Positions 26,050 through 34,010 are shown, numbered from the stretch's first letter. The stretch: 64,000 nucleotides of DNA from JAMLHH01 sp037189845 (GCA_037189845.1 JBBCIS010000003.1:806001-870000), one strand, 5' to 3'. Made by a program: numbers and translations. The notes: a model not told the origin generated them from the sequence alone.

Positions 26050-28053
26050 ATGAACACACTCCTCCTTTGGGACAATAACGAAAACTATGCAAAGCAACTC
26101 TGCTCGCACTTGGGAATAAATTTTCCTGATGATGTTTGTTTTTTTACGGAGGAGCTAAGCAAGAATAAATTATTGCACCACAAAGATGCTGTGATTGTGC
26201 TGTTGGAAACCAGTATAGACAATCACAAACGGTCAGATTTTCATGGGTTGGAAATCATAAAAAACCTGCGGAAGCAGCTTAGATATAAAGGCGTTATTAT
26301 AGCTTATTCGTTTTGCGATAAGGCATTCTTCAAAGCACAAACCAATGCTGAAATATTATCTACATCAGGTACGTTTCTGAAATCTATTACGGGCATAGCA
26401 AGCGATGCTGATGAAATAGAAGAATTGATACAATCCGTTCCCAAGTTAAGTGATGATTTATTGGATGATATTATTTTCAGCACATTTGACAGTAGGAGCA
26501 AAATACACGAACTGTTGCACAACCTCAAAAACAGGTTGAATGACCTTAAAGGAATGGTTGTTTCAAAAGAAGCTACCGAGGTTTTTGATGAATACAAGCA
26601 ATTGTTACTCAGGGAAATCGACCCGCTTAAAACAACAGAATTTAACCGCCTGTATGATACACTTATTTCGGAAACACTTGCCGATATAAAACAATATTCC
26701 GAGAGCGGAAATACTTCATATAGCAATGCAGGAAACCAAATCAATAAATATACACAGCAGTTAGTGGAACTTGCCCCTGTTTCCAATGATGATGAAGATG
26801 AGCAACGAGAAGACCCAACCAATTGGGAAGTTTTGTTTTTTGATGATACCGAAGGGGTCAGAGAAAAAGTAAAATTATTTTTTGAAGAAAAGAATGTAAC
26901 CTGCCATACGGCAGCTACCGAAGATGAAGTGTATCAGAAACTGAAAGAGTACAGCCCGAATATTTCGTTGTTTATTTCAGACATTCGGCTATTGGATAAA
27001 AACGAACATTGGTGCAACAGACAAGGCTATGATGTAATTGAACAAGTAAATAAAACCAATGATTATCCATTAGTATATGCCGTTCTTACAAGCAAAAAAG
27101 GCACTATCAACAAAATGGTGCAGAAAAAACGAAAGTATGAAATACTTTGGTTCACCAAAGACGATGTGATAAACAATATTCACTCTTTCAATATTTTCTT
27201 TGATTTGGTAAAAACGTATGCTGATGAAAATTTTAACAGCAATACAGTGTTTCAGCCACTCAAAAAAGACAACTCTTGGTACAAAAAATATAAAGACCAT
27301 TATACTTTACCATTAAGGACATTCTATAAACTGCACAAAGAAAGCCTCGACTACCCGACAGAGGAAAGCATTATCAATAAGAAAACACTGGAGTGGTTAG
27401 ACGCAGAAGGCGTAAAACAAGACTGGATGTGTAGATTTACCAAAGCCTACATTGGTAATGCGGAACTTAAAAAATTCAGAGTCACAAAACTTTTAGGAAG
27501 AAGGATTGCCCTTGCTATTGCTACCGAAAATGCTGGAATCAAACCAGTTACCATTTATAATGATATGATGGGAAAAAGCAAAACCGAGGTGGATAGTGCT
27601 GTAAAACAGCTTTACAAAAAACTTGCCTTATCATATCCACTTGAGAAAACAATAAATGATGCTAAAAATTATTTCAAAGGCGAAACAAAAAGTCCAGGCA
27701 TTCTTTACGAAGAATATGAATTTCTGAAAAATGAGTTTTTTGAAGAACAATTTATTGACAGCATCAATTTAGGATATGAAAAAGAAGGTTTAAAGAGATT
27801 TATTGAGCAAATTGAAAAGGCATTTACCACAAACAAAATTTCTGAACCCAACTCTTTCGCAAAAGTAAAATCCATATTGGATAATGACGGATTTCCCAAA
27901 GCAGAACGTCTTGACGTGATGTTTGCCGATTTGAAAGAGTTAAACGAACAAAGCCATTACAAACTATTGAAAGACGTTGGCAGACATTCTTTTCTTTCTT
28001 CTGTAAATAATGAAATAATAAAAGAACTGCTGAAAAAATACGAGTGGATATAA
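26050..28053 (+). CDS. Dual-receiver protein with unrecognised helical C-terminus
   Basis: A 667-residue paralogue in layout of the preceding protein. Receiver 1 (about 1-125) is degenerate: it has D8 in LLLWDNNENY but no acceptor aspartate (VIVLLETS), with S87 and K111. After a helical linker, receiver 2 (about 258-395) is complete: D265/D266, acceptor D311 (LFISDIRLL), T347 and K370. Residues 400-667 are helical and charged and match no output domain I know, so it could be a phosphate sink, an adaptor or a second effector. It is the last gene of the operon, with a terminator at 28080-28110. Confidence 0.75.
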   Translation: MNTLLLWDNNENYAKQLCSHLGINFPDDVCFFTEELSKNKLLHHKDAVIVLLETSIDNHKRSDFHGLEIIKNLRKQLRYKGVIIAYSFCDKAFFKAQTNAEILSTSGTFLKSITGIASDADEIEELIQSVPKLSDDLLDDIIFSTFDSRSKIHELLHNLKNRLNDLKGMVVSKEATEVFDEYKQLLLREIDPLKTTEFNRLYDTLISETLADIKQYSESGNTSYSNAGNQINKYTQQLVELAPVSNDDEDEQREDPTNWEVLFFDDTEGVREKVKLFFEEKNVTCHTAATEDEVYQKLKEYSPNISLFISDIRLLDKNEHWCNRQGYDVIEQVNKTNDYPLVYAVLTSKKGTINKMVQKKRKYEILWFTKDDVINNIHSFNIFFDLVKTYADENFNSNTVFQPLKKDNSWYKKYKDHYTLPLRTFYKLHKESLDYPTEESIINKKTLEWLDAEGVKQDWMCRFTKAYIGNAELKKFRVTKLLGRRIALAIATENAGIKPVTIYNDMMGKSKTEVDSAVKQLYKKLALSYPLEKTINDAKNYFKGETKSPGILYEEYEFLKNEFFEEQFIDSINLGYEKEGLKRFIEQIEKAFTTNKISEPNSFAKVKSILDNDGFPKAERLDVMFADLKELNEQSHYKLLKDVGRHSFLSSVNNEIIKELLKKYEWI

Positions 28054-28079
28054 TCCACAATAAGCGACACCGTTTCCTA

Positions 28080-28110
28080 AAGCCGATTTCATCATGAAGT
28101 CGGCTTTTCT
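28080..28110 (+). terminator. Rho-independent terminator of the island operon
   Basis: AGCCGATTTCAT (28081-28092) pairs with ATGAAGTCGGCT (28094-28105), with one G-U pair, followed by TTT-C-T. It lies 27 bp after the last island gene. Confidence 0.8.
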
Positions 28111-28125
28111 GTTTTATACAACTTC

Positions 28126-28152
28126 GGATAACCGCACCTGAACCAACCTTTG
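28126..28152 (+). promoter_or_regulatory. GGATAAC/TTTG module R1
   Basis: GGATAAC at 28126-28132, TTTG at 28149-28152, 23 nt between their starts. No upstream half-site is visible. Confidence 0.5.
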
Positions 28153-28180
28153 TTCATGGAAATATCAAAACACATATTCT

Positions 28181-28217
28181 GGATGATTTCGGATAACTCA
28201 TGTGGTCAAAATATTTG
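28181..28217 (+). promoter_or_regulatory. GGATAAC/TTTG module R2
   Basis: GGATGAT (28181-28187) and GGATAAC (28191-28197) are 10 nt apart; TTTG follows at 28214-28217, 23 nt after the start of GGATAAC. Confidence 0.5.
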
Positions 28218-28256
28218 CTGTATGAAAAACGAAAACAGAAAACACGGAATGACCTT

Positions 28257-28283
28257 GGATAACCAACCTGAACGAAATATTTG
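28257..28283 (+). promoter_or_regulatory. GGATAAC/TTTG module R3 (orphan leader)
   Basis: GGATAAC at 28257-28263 and TTTG at 28280-28283 have the same 23-nt spacing. The sequence from here to about 28321 resembles the R4 leader, but the ATG at 28319 is followed by a stop after two codons. Confidence 0.5.
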
Positions 28284-28375
28284 CGACATCAATTTCTTAA
28301 CGCTAAAAACAAACAACTATGCCGGACTAAATAAATAACTCGTTGTCCTCTTGCCCAGGTAGCAACAGCGCAACA

Positions 28376-28415
28376 TGATGCCCAACGGCAGTCCAATCGG
28401 CTGTCGTTGGCATCA
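28376..28415. repeat. 40-bp imperfect palindrome
   Basis: TGATGCC (28376-28382) pairs with GGCATCA (28409-28415). Inside this, AACGGCAG and CTGTCGTT pair with one mismatch around a four-base loop. There is no T run, so it is not a terminator. It could be a REP-like element or the trace of a mobile element end. Confidence 0.6.
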
Positions 28416-28432
28416 ATCGGAAATCCAAAGCA

Positions 28433-28469
28433 GGATGGCATCGGATAACCAACCAGAACGAAAAATTTG
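28433..28469 (+). promoter_or_regulatory. GGATAAC/TTTG module R4, promoter of the transglutaminase-like gene
   Basis: GGATGGC (28433-28439) and GGATAAC (28443-28449) are 10 nt apart; TTTG lies at 28466-28469, 23 nt after GGATAAC. The next ATG, 28507, starts a gene with a signal peptide. Confidence 0.55.
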
Positions 28470-28506
28470 TAAACAAAATTTTTAACCACAAACAAAACCA
28501 ACAGTT

Positions 28507-29433
28507 ATGAAGCAATTAGCAATTTTCATTTTTATGTTTGGTGCCATCGCAGCACAGGCTCAAGGTACATGGAATGCACCGGTGCAGAGCAACACGGTCA
28601 AACGTACATTTCAGTGGAGCTATGGGAGGTATAGGTTCACTCAAACGATTGACTTGAATGTTCACGCATATCAATATTATAAGTCCTTGTCTAAAAGGCG
28701 GCCAAATCAAGAATTTGCAGCTGAACACGCCTCCTATCCATACTTTGTGCAGTTGGCGGCGACCTTGGATGTGGATGCTCGTCAGTTGAGATTTACAGGA
28801 TGGGACTTGGTGGGGTACCTTACTGCCTTTGTCCAACAAGCCATTCCTTACGTGAATGACCCATATAATGACGGATGGGACTACCCCAAATATCCCATAG
28901 AAACTTTATTCGAGCAGGGAGGTGATTGCGAGGATGTTGCAGCTTTATTGGTTGTTTTATTGACAACATTTGGCTTTGATGCAGTATTGGTTTCTCTGCC
29001 CGGACACATGGCAGCAGCAGTAGAGTGTTCTTATGGAAAATGCGGGTCGGGATATTACCATAACGGAAAGAGGTACAGTTTTATAGAGGCTACCTCTGAT
29101 AATAAAATTGGCTATATGCCATCAAACTATGCTTCCACAACTCCTCAGGTGTTAGAAGTAAAACGTACTGCCAACTATCAAAGACCCGCCCTGCCAGACT
29201 ATGTACAGCCTGTAGTAGTCGCTCCTTCTCCTTATAGACCGACTCCCTCCCCACAACCTACGATTAGCCCTAATCCATGGAATCCGACACCAATTCCAAC
29301 AGTAGTACCTTGTACCTGTCCTCCTCCGACACCTATAGACCCATGGGGGAATGGCGGAGGCAGATATATACCTGCTCCTCCCGTACAGCCATATTATGTT
29401 CCCAACCCTAGATATCAAAGGATTTTCAGATAA
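28507..29433 (+). CDS. Secreted transglutaminase-like protein with proline-rich tail
   Basis: A 308-residue exported protein. It has a signal peptide (1-18, ending AQAQ) and a transglutaminase-like cysteine-protease fold with C141 in GGDCEDVAALL, H167 in LPGHMAAAV and an acidic partner in FIEATSD (E194 or D198). A Pro-rich low-complexity tail runs from about residue 222 to 308. Members of this fold include bacterial transglutaminase-like cysteine peptidases that act on surface proteins or cell wall. The gene uses the GGATAAC promoter type found around the island, so it may belong to the same acquired segment. The substrate is unknown. Confidence 0.75.
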   Translation: MKQLAIFIFMFGAIAAQAQGTWNAPVQSNTVKRTFQWSYGRYRFTQTIDLNVHAYQYYKSLSKRRPNQEFAAEHASYPYFVQLAATLDVDARQLRFTGWDLVGYLTAFVQQAIPYVNDPYNDGWDYPKYPIETLFEQGGDCEDVAALLVVLLTTFGFDAVLVSLPGHMAAAVECSYGKCGSGYYHNGKRYSFIEATSDNKIGYMPSNYASTTPQVLEVKRTANYQRPALPDYVQPVVVAPSPYRPTPSPQPTISPNPWNPTPIPTVVPCTCPPPTPIDPWGNGGGRYIPAPPVQPYYVPNPRYQRIFR

Positions 29434-29492
29434 ATTTGATTAAAAACTATTTATTCCTCTTTATTTAGATATTCCACACAAGTAATTTTTTT

Positions 29493-29517
29493 TCCGCAAA
29501 GCGGGCGGATTTTTTTG
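29493..29517 (+). terminator. Rho-independent terminator of the transglutaminase-like gene
   Basis: TCCGC (29493-29497) pairs with GCGGA (29505-29509), followed by seven or more T. The stem is short but GC-rich. Confidence 0.6.
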
Positions 29518-29547
29518 AAATTTTCGGAACCTTTTCCTAAATAAAAA

Positions 29548-29575
29548 AGCCCGCGAATGCGGGCTCAAATTTTTT
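29548..29575. terminator. Bidirectional terminator between the convergent transglutaminase-like gene and nadA
   Basis: AGCCCGC (29548-29554) pairs with GCGGGCT (29559-29565) around GAAT. A run of A precedes it and a run of T follows, so it can act on both strands. It lies just past the nadA stop. Confidence 0.85.
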
Positions 29576-29590
29576 AAAATAAACCAGATT

Positions 29591-30589
29591 TTATCCTTTT
29601 AATCCGGCTGCTGCTGATATTTCCAGCATTCTGTCTATCGGAAGTTTTGCTTTTATTCTCAATTCTTCATCCATCAGAATTTCCGGCTGTCCATACTTCA
29701 TACAGTTGTATATTTTTTCCAGCGTATTGAGCTTCATATGTGGACAATCATTACATGCGCAGGCATTATTCGGCGGAGCGGGAATAAATGTCTTATTCGG
29801 GCTGTTTTCCTGCATTTTATGTAGGATTCCTGTCTCCGTGGCAACTATAAATTCTTTTGCCGGGTTTTCTATGGTATATTTTAACAATGCTGTCGTTGAT
29901 CCTATAAAATCTGCATGTTCGAGGATATGTGCTTCACATTCCGGATGTGCTATGATGTGTGCTTCCGGATGCTGTTCTTTTAATCTCAGAATTTTGTCCA
30001 GAGAGAAGATTTCATGAACCATACACGATCCGTCCCATAGAACCATGTCCCGGCCTGTTTTCTTGATTAAATAGGCTCCTAAGTTCTTATCCGGGGCAAA
30101 AATGATACCCTTGTCCGCCGGAACTGAATTAACTATGAACTCTGCATTGCTGGAAGTACATATATAATCGCTCAAAGCTTTTATTTCTGATGTACAGTTG
30201 ATGTATGAAATTACTTCATGATTTGGAAATTGTGCCTTAAATGCTGCAAAGTCTTCTGCAGGACATGAGTCTGCCAATGAACAGCCTGCTAAAAAGTCCG
30301 GTAATACTACTGTTTTGGACGGATTGAGAATTTTTGCCGTTTCTGCCATAAAGTGTACGCCTGCAAAAACGATCATGTCTGCCTCTGTAGATTGTGCTTT
30401 TTGTGCTAATCCTAAACTATCTCCTATGTAGTCTGCTATATCCTGAATATCTGCATCCTGATAGTAGTGAGCCAGTAAGATCGCATTCTTATCTTTCTTT
30501 AGTTTTTGAATTTCTTCAAATAAATCCAGTGTAGGATCTACCGGAATATCCAGGTATCCAATTTTTTCTATCGTCTCTAGTGTGTCCAT
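29591..30589 (-). CDS. nadA: Quinolinate synthase
   Basis: Condenses iminoaspartate with dihydroxyacetone phosphate to quinolinate in de novo NAD synthesis, using a [4Fe-4S] cluster. The 332-residue product has the three-fold repeat layout, with likely cluster ligands C103 (AGCSLADSC), C189 (WDGSCMVHE) and C282 (CACNDCPHM). HYYQDADIQDIADYIGDSL (41-59) is a conserved substrate segment. nadB and nadC are not adjacent, but nadD for the same pathway lies about 460 bp upstream on the same strand, across a noncoding gap. Confidence 0.95.
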   Translation of the reverse strand: MDTLETIEKIGYLDIPVDPTLDLFEEIQKLKKDKNAILLAHYYQDADIQDIADYIGDSLGLAQKAQSTEADMIVFAGVHFMAETAKILNPSKTVVLPDFLAGCSLADSCPAEDFAAFKAQFPNHEVISYINCTSEIKALSDYICTSSNAEFIVNSVPADKGIIFAPDKNLGAYLIKKTGRDMVLWDGSCMVHEIFSLDKILRLKEQHPEAHIIAHPECEAHILEHADFIGSTTALLKYTIENPAKEFIVATETGILHKMQENSPNKTFIPAPPNNACACNDCPHMKLNTLEKIYNCMKYGQPEILMDEELRIKAKLPIDRMLEISAAAGLKG

Positions 30590-31048
30590 AATAATCTATT
30601 TATAATAGAATAATTAAAATACTTTTTATTATTCCTTATCATTAGTTCTGTGGATTTGTAGAAAGATATTTTTTCAAAAAATTTGGTGTTTTCATTACTA
30701 AAATTCTTTCTTCCCCTATCCACATACCAAATATCATGCAAAGGTAACAAAATCAGTTATCTTTGATATTTGTCCACAGTATGTGGGTTTGCTAACCTAA
30801 CAACTTTTTTGCCTTGTTAGTTTCTGAACTTTATGTGAATCCAGGAGGGTATTTTTCTTAGTAGTCTGTATTTATAGTGTGTGTGGAACATGATCAGGAT
30901 GTTGGTGAAACAATCTTTCAAGCTTTTTCACATTTTCATATGTTTCACTCTTTGTTTCACACCATATTTTTGAATGATTGTCAAGTATTGACTGTTAAAA
31001 TTAGTTATCTGATAATTAGAGTATTAAATAGTGTTATCCTTTTAATGT
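30590..31048. other. AT-rich intergenic stretch with DnaA-box-like sites
   Basis: A 459-bp noncoding stretch. It holds near-matches to the DnaA box TTATCCACA or its complement TGTGGATAA: CTATCCACA (30716-30724), TTGTCCACA (30770-30778), TGTGGATTT (30649-30657) and TGTGGAACA (30882-30890). TGTGGAAAA follows at 31056-31064, inside the nadD end. GTTTCAC or GTGAAAC motifs occur around 30905-30965. A replication-linked role is possible but unproven; the nadA promoter must also lie here. Confidence 0.35.
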
Positions 31049-31630
31049 TTATAAGTGTGGAAAATACCATTGATTTTCCATGATGAGTGTGTGGATCTTT
31101 GAATCTACCTCACCTATAATACTTTTACCTTCTTTTATACTGTTTCTCACAGCTGTAGAAGATATGTCCAGAATGGGAAGCTGATATACTTTTACTTTTT
31201 CATATTCCGGCAAATCAGCATTTTCTGTCGAACTTCTTACATATACGTGTACATGACATTTTTGTAACAGCTCTTCATATTTTTTCCATAAATGAAAGTT
31301 TACCAGATTATCAGAACCCATGATAATATGAAACTCTCTCTGTGGGTATTCTTTTTCCAATGCTTCTATAGTTTGTATGGTATAAGACGGTTTTGGAAGT
31401 TTTTCTTCTATTGGATCTACTTTCAGGTGTTTCAGATTTTCCAATGCAGTTTCTATCATTTTGTACCTGTATGAAAAATCCAGGAGATTGTTGGATTCTT
31501 TGAACGGGTTTTGTGGAGACGGGATAAACCAGACTTCATCAAACCCTGCTGCTTCATACATTTTATTGGCAATGATGAGATGACCATTATGTATAGGATT
31601 AAATGAACCGAAGTATAAACCTGTTTTCAT
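31049..31630 (-). CDS. nadD: Nicotinate-nucleotide adenylyltransferase
   Basis: Adenylates nicotinate mononucleotide to deamido-NAD. I start it at the ATG complement 31628-31630 (193 residues) because the family N-terminus MKTGLYFGSFNPIHNGHL begins there; a longer frame upstream overlaps the glycosyltransferase gene. The nucleotidyltransferase motif GSFNPIHNGH (residues 8-17) and the second ATP motif ISSTAVR near residue 160 are intact. Only 1 bp separates it from the glycosyltransferase stop, so it is the last gene of a three-gene operon. Confidence 0.93.
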   Translation of the reverse strand: MKTGLYFGSFNPIHNGHLIIANKMYEAAGFDEVWFIPSPQNPFKESNNLLDFSYRYKMIETALENLKHLKVDPIEEKLPKPSYTIQTIEALEKEYPQREFHIIMGSDNLVNFHLWKKYEELLQKCHVHVYVRSSTENADLPEYEKVKVYQLPILDISSTAVRNSIKEGKSIIGEVDSKIHTLIMENQWYFPHL

Positions 31631-31631
31631 G

Positions 31632-32738
31632 TTATAAGATTTGGTGGTAAATGTTTTCCATCTGATGGATGTATGAACTGACAGAAAACTTCTGAACTTT
31701 CTGATATGCTGAATTCGCCAGTGATACAGACAGATTTTTGTCACTTTTCAGCCGTGCTATCTGATGAGCTATAGCTACATAGTCTTTTACAGGAACTATC
31801 AGAGCATCTGTTTTATGACTTAATATTTCTGCCGGCCCACCGGTATTGGTTGCTACAACAGGAACTTTGGATGACATCACTTCCAGAATAGTAGAGCCGA
31901 AACCTTCCATATCTGAAGTAAATGTATAGACATCTATTCCGTTTAAAATCTGTGATATATCTTTTCTGTGTCCGGTAAAAGTAATGAATTGCTGTAGCTG
32001 ATATTCGTCCACCATTTTCCTGATTTCAGTTTCCTTTTCACCCTGACCTATAATCAGAAAATGAAGATCTTTTATTTGCAGCACTTTTACCAGATGATAT
32101 GCTGCTCTGATGAAAGTAGGATAATCTTTATGGTCTACTAAAGCTGCTATATTGGCTACTATAAATTTATCTTTTAATCGGGGGAAATCTTTTTCAAGAA
32201 TCTTTCTGCCGGTTATCTTTTGAAAATCTTCTGTTTTTATACAGTCATAAATGACTTCACATTTTGTATAAAGTTCTTTATTTCCGGAAAAAATATTTTT
32301 AACTCTGTCTGATACACAGACAATTTTTTTAATACCGTTCACCTTATACTTCCAGGCAGAAAAAATATTTTGAGCAGTAGGAAAATCTACTCTTCTGTGC
32401 AATATTGCCGGAACTTTTAATCCTGTAAGATATGCAGTCAGATATGCGTGATGCGCGTGTGGATCATGTAAATGTATTAGATCTGCAGGATTTTGCAGAT
32501 GATAGTTTTTTAAAGATTTTACCAGATTCCAATTAATGCCACTTTCCCTTTTATAGGGAATAAAGCTGATTTGATGCTCTCTGCAATATGCTGCCAGTTC
32601 TCCATTCTGATGACAAAATATTGTCTGCTGATGACCGGCATTTTTCAAACCTTCATACAGGTATATGATTTGTTGTTCAGCACCTCTCCATATAGTAGCA
32701 GAGCTTAAGTGTACAATATGTCTGATTTTTTTAGCCAT
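31632..32738 (-). CDS. Glycosyltransferase family 4 protein
   Basis: A 368-residue GT-B glycosyltransferase. Its N-terminal Rossmann-like half contains LSSATIWRGAEQQIIYLYEGL and HLHDPHAHHAYL. The C-terminal donor-binding half has ALVDHKDYPTFIRAA, IIGQGEKETEI, and the retaining-GT E(x)7E-type segment SDMEGFGSTILEVMSSKVPVV. It transfers a sugar from a nucleotide donor, probably in surface polysaccharide or LPS assembly. It overlaps the O-antigen ligase-like gene by 34 bp and precedes nadD by 1 bp. Confidence 0.9.
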   Translation of the reverse strand: MAKKIRHIVHLSSATIWRGAEQQIIYLYEGLKNAGHQQTIFCHQNGELAAYCREHQISFIPYKRESGINWNLVKSLKNYHLQNPADLIHLHDPHAHHAYLTAYLTGLKVPAILHRRVDFPTAQNIFSAWKYKVNGIKKIVCVSDRVKNIFSGNKELYTKCEVIYDCIKTEDFQKITGRKILEKDFPRLKDKFIVANIAALVDHKDYPTFIRAAYHLVKVLQIKDLHFLIIGQGEKETEIRKMVDEYQLQQFITFTGHRKDISQILNGIDVYTFTSDMEGFGSTILEVMSSKVPVVATNTGGPAEILSHKTDALIVPVKDYVAIAHQIARLKSDKNLSVSLANSAYQKVQKFSVSSYIHQMENIYHQIL

Positions 32739-33976
32739 ATAGTGAAGCTTAAAAATAGTGCTAATGCCATCATTTCTTCTTTTTGTAACAGTAAAGTGTC
32801 AAAAATCCAGACTGTTGCTGTGTATATACTAAAAGTAATGAAGTAAAAAACAGCTGTTTTATGATGAATGTTATATGCAAATATTAATGTGATAATTAAA
32901 AATGCTGCTATTCCCAGGATTCCGAAAACTCCCGCTAAGTACAACCATTGAGAGTGATAATGAATGGGAATTTCCAGCTTATTTTTTTCATATTTTGATT
33001 CAAATACTGTCGGATAATCTCCGATCCCCTGGCCAATCAGCGATTTTTCCTGAAATACTTCCCATGAATTTCTCCATGAGATCATTCTGATCAGTGTTGT
33101 AAAATGTTTATAATCTTTTTCCAGATAGGTACCATCTTCTAAAGACTCCAATTCATATTTGGTTTGCTTTAATCTGCTTTCAATGTTTGGTTTTACCAGG
33201 TAAAATACGATTGTAATAGTTACAATAGAAATAAAGATTCCTGTAAAAATCACTTTAACCGATTGTTTTCTAAGAGAAAAGAGAATTAAAAAAGGAAGTA
33301 TCAGAACAGTAGCAATCATGGACGCCCGGGCTCCCATCCAGAATGAAGTACTGAGAAAAAGAATTGCTGTGAGTAAGTAATATTTCCTTTTCTCTTGGAT
33401 AAACAGAAAAGTAAGAGCAATACCTGCATAGTTAAGTATATTACAGAAGTTGATCCGTTCCATAAAAGGGACATACCAACCGAAAAGAGATTTATCCGAA
33501 TATGGATAGGGTTTTATAATTCCCCGGAATTTACCCAATAACGGTTCCATCATTTCAATGGGAAAAGTATTGACAGCAAAAACTATTATTATTCCGAAAA
33601 CTAAGCTCAATGATAAATATTGAACACCTTGCTTGATTACCTGAGGCTGATATTTTATCCAGTATTGTAATACTAAAGGAAATAGTAGCAGAGGTAGATA
33701 AGTTTTCAATTTGGATATTCCATCAGTATAATTTTCAGACCATAATATACTCAAAGCAAGCAAAAGATATAGAAATGGCAGTGGCTGAAGCAAAAAGTCT
33801 TTCAGCGAGACATATTTTTTGAAGCAAGCAATATTTATAACGATTAAAGCTGAAGTCACAACCATCAATAAATTTGCAATCCCTACACTCCAGCCAATAG
33901 AAATACACCATAAAATAGTAGCTGCCTGAGCCAACTTTTCTACAGAAATTTTTTGTCCGGAACTTTTTGTATTCAT
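32705..33976 (-). CDS. O-antigen ligase/polymerase family membrane protein
   Basis: A 423-residue polytopic protein with about 10-12 predicted membrane helices and a periplasmic loop of the Wzy/WaaL (O-antigen ligase-like) type. The loop includes SWRNSWEVFQEKSLIGQGIGDYP, then HYHSQWLYLAGVFGILG, a conserved pattern in this family (arginine and histidine of the catalytic loop). It probably joins or polymerises surface glycans. It is first in the operon with the GT4 gene and nadD. Whether it is a ligase or a polymerase cannot be read from the sequence. Confidence 0.85.
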   Translation of the reverse strand: MNTKSSGQKISVEKLAQAATILWCISIGWSVGIANLLMVVTSALIVINIACFKKYVSLKDFLLQPLPFLYLLLALSILWSENYTDGISKLKTYLPLLLFPLVLQYWIKYQPQVIKQGVQYLSLSLVFGIIIVFAVNTFPIEMMEPLLGKFRGIIKPYPYSDKSLFGWYVPFMERINFCNILNYAGIALTFLFIQEKRKYYLLTAILFLSTSFWMGARASMIATVLILPFLILFSLRKQSVKVIFTGIFISIVTITIVFYLVKPNIESRLKQTKYELESLEDGTYLEKDYKHFTTLIRMISWRNSWEVFQEKSLIGQGIGDYPTVFESKYEKNKLEIPIHYHSQWLYLAGVFGILGIAAFLIITLIFAYNIHHKTAVFYFITFSIYTATVWIFDTLLLQKEEMMALALFLSFTIWLKKSDILYT

Positions 33977-34002
33977 ATGAGTGTTATGTAAAAGTAGTTA
34001 TA

Positions 34003-34010
34003 TACCTTTA
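34003..34010 (+). promoter_or_regulatory. -7 box of the sigma factor gene
   Basis: TACCTTTA resembles TAnnTTTG. Transcription would start near 34017, which rules out the TTG at 34013 as a start codon and supports the ATG at 34040. Confidence 0.45.

Larger units (their letters stand above)
28054..28506. other. Intergenic right border of the island with promoter repeats
   Basis: A 453-bp stretch without a supportable gene. It contains the operon terminator, four GGATAAC...TTTG modules (R1-R4) and a 40-bp imperfect palindrome (28376-28415). R1, R2 and R3 are spaced 65 and 66 bp apart and behave like degenerate tandem copies. R3 and R4 share similar leaders through to an ATG. After R3 the frame stops at once (ATG CCG GAC TAA), as if its gene had been lost. 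Confidence 0.6.

Noticed and set aside
28150..28338. Open frame of 62 codons after module R1
   Set aside because: It starts with TTG (or ATG at 28156) and spans modules R2 and R3, so it would be coded across promoter repeats. No composition or motif supports it.
28376..28415. Palindrome at the island edge as an integron attC site
   Set aside because: One side has a GCCCAAC core but the other side does not give the matching GTTRRRY, the total length is too short and no integron integrase is present.
30877..31083. Plus-strand open frame of 68 codons before and over the nadD end
   Set aside because: Overlaps the real nadD gene and is low-complexity AT-rich sequence.
31631..31744. Upstream extension of nadD
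   Set aside because: The frame continues into the glycosyltransferase gene, but the conserved NadD start lies at 31630.
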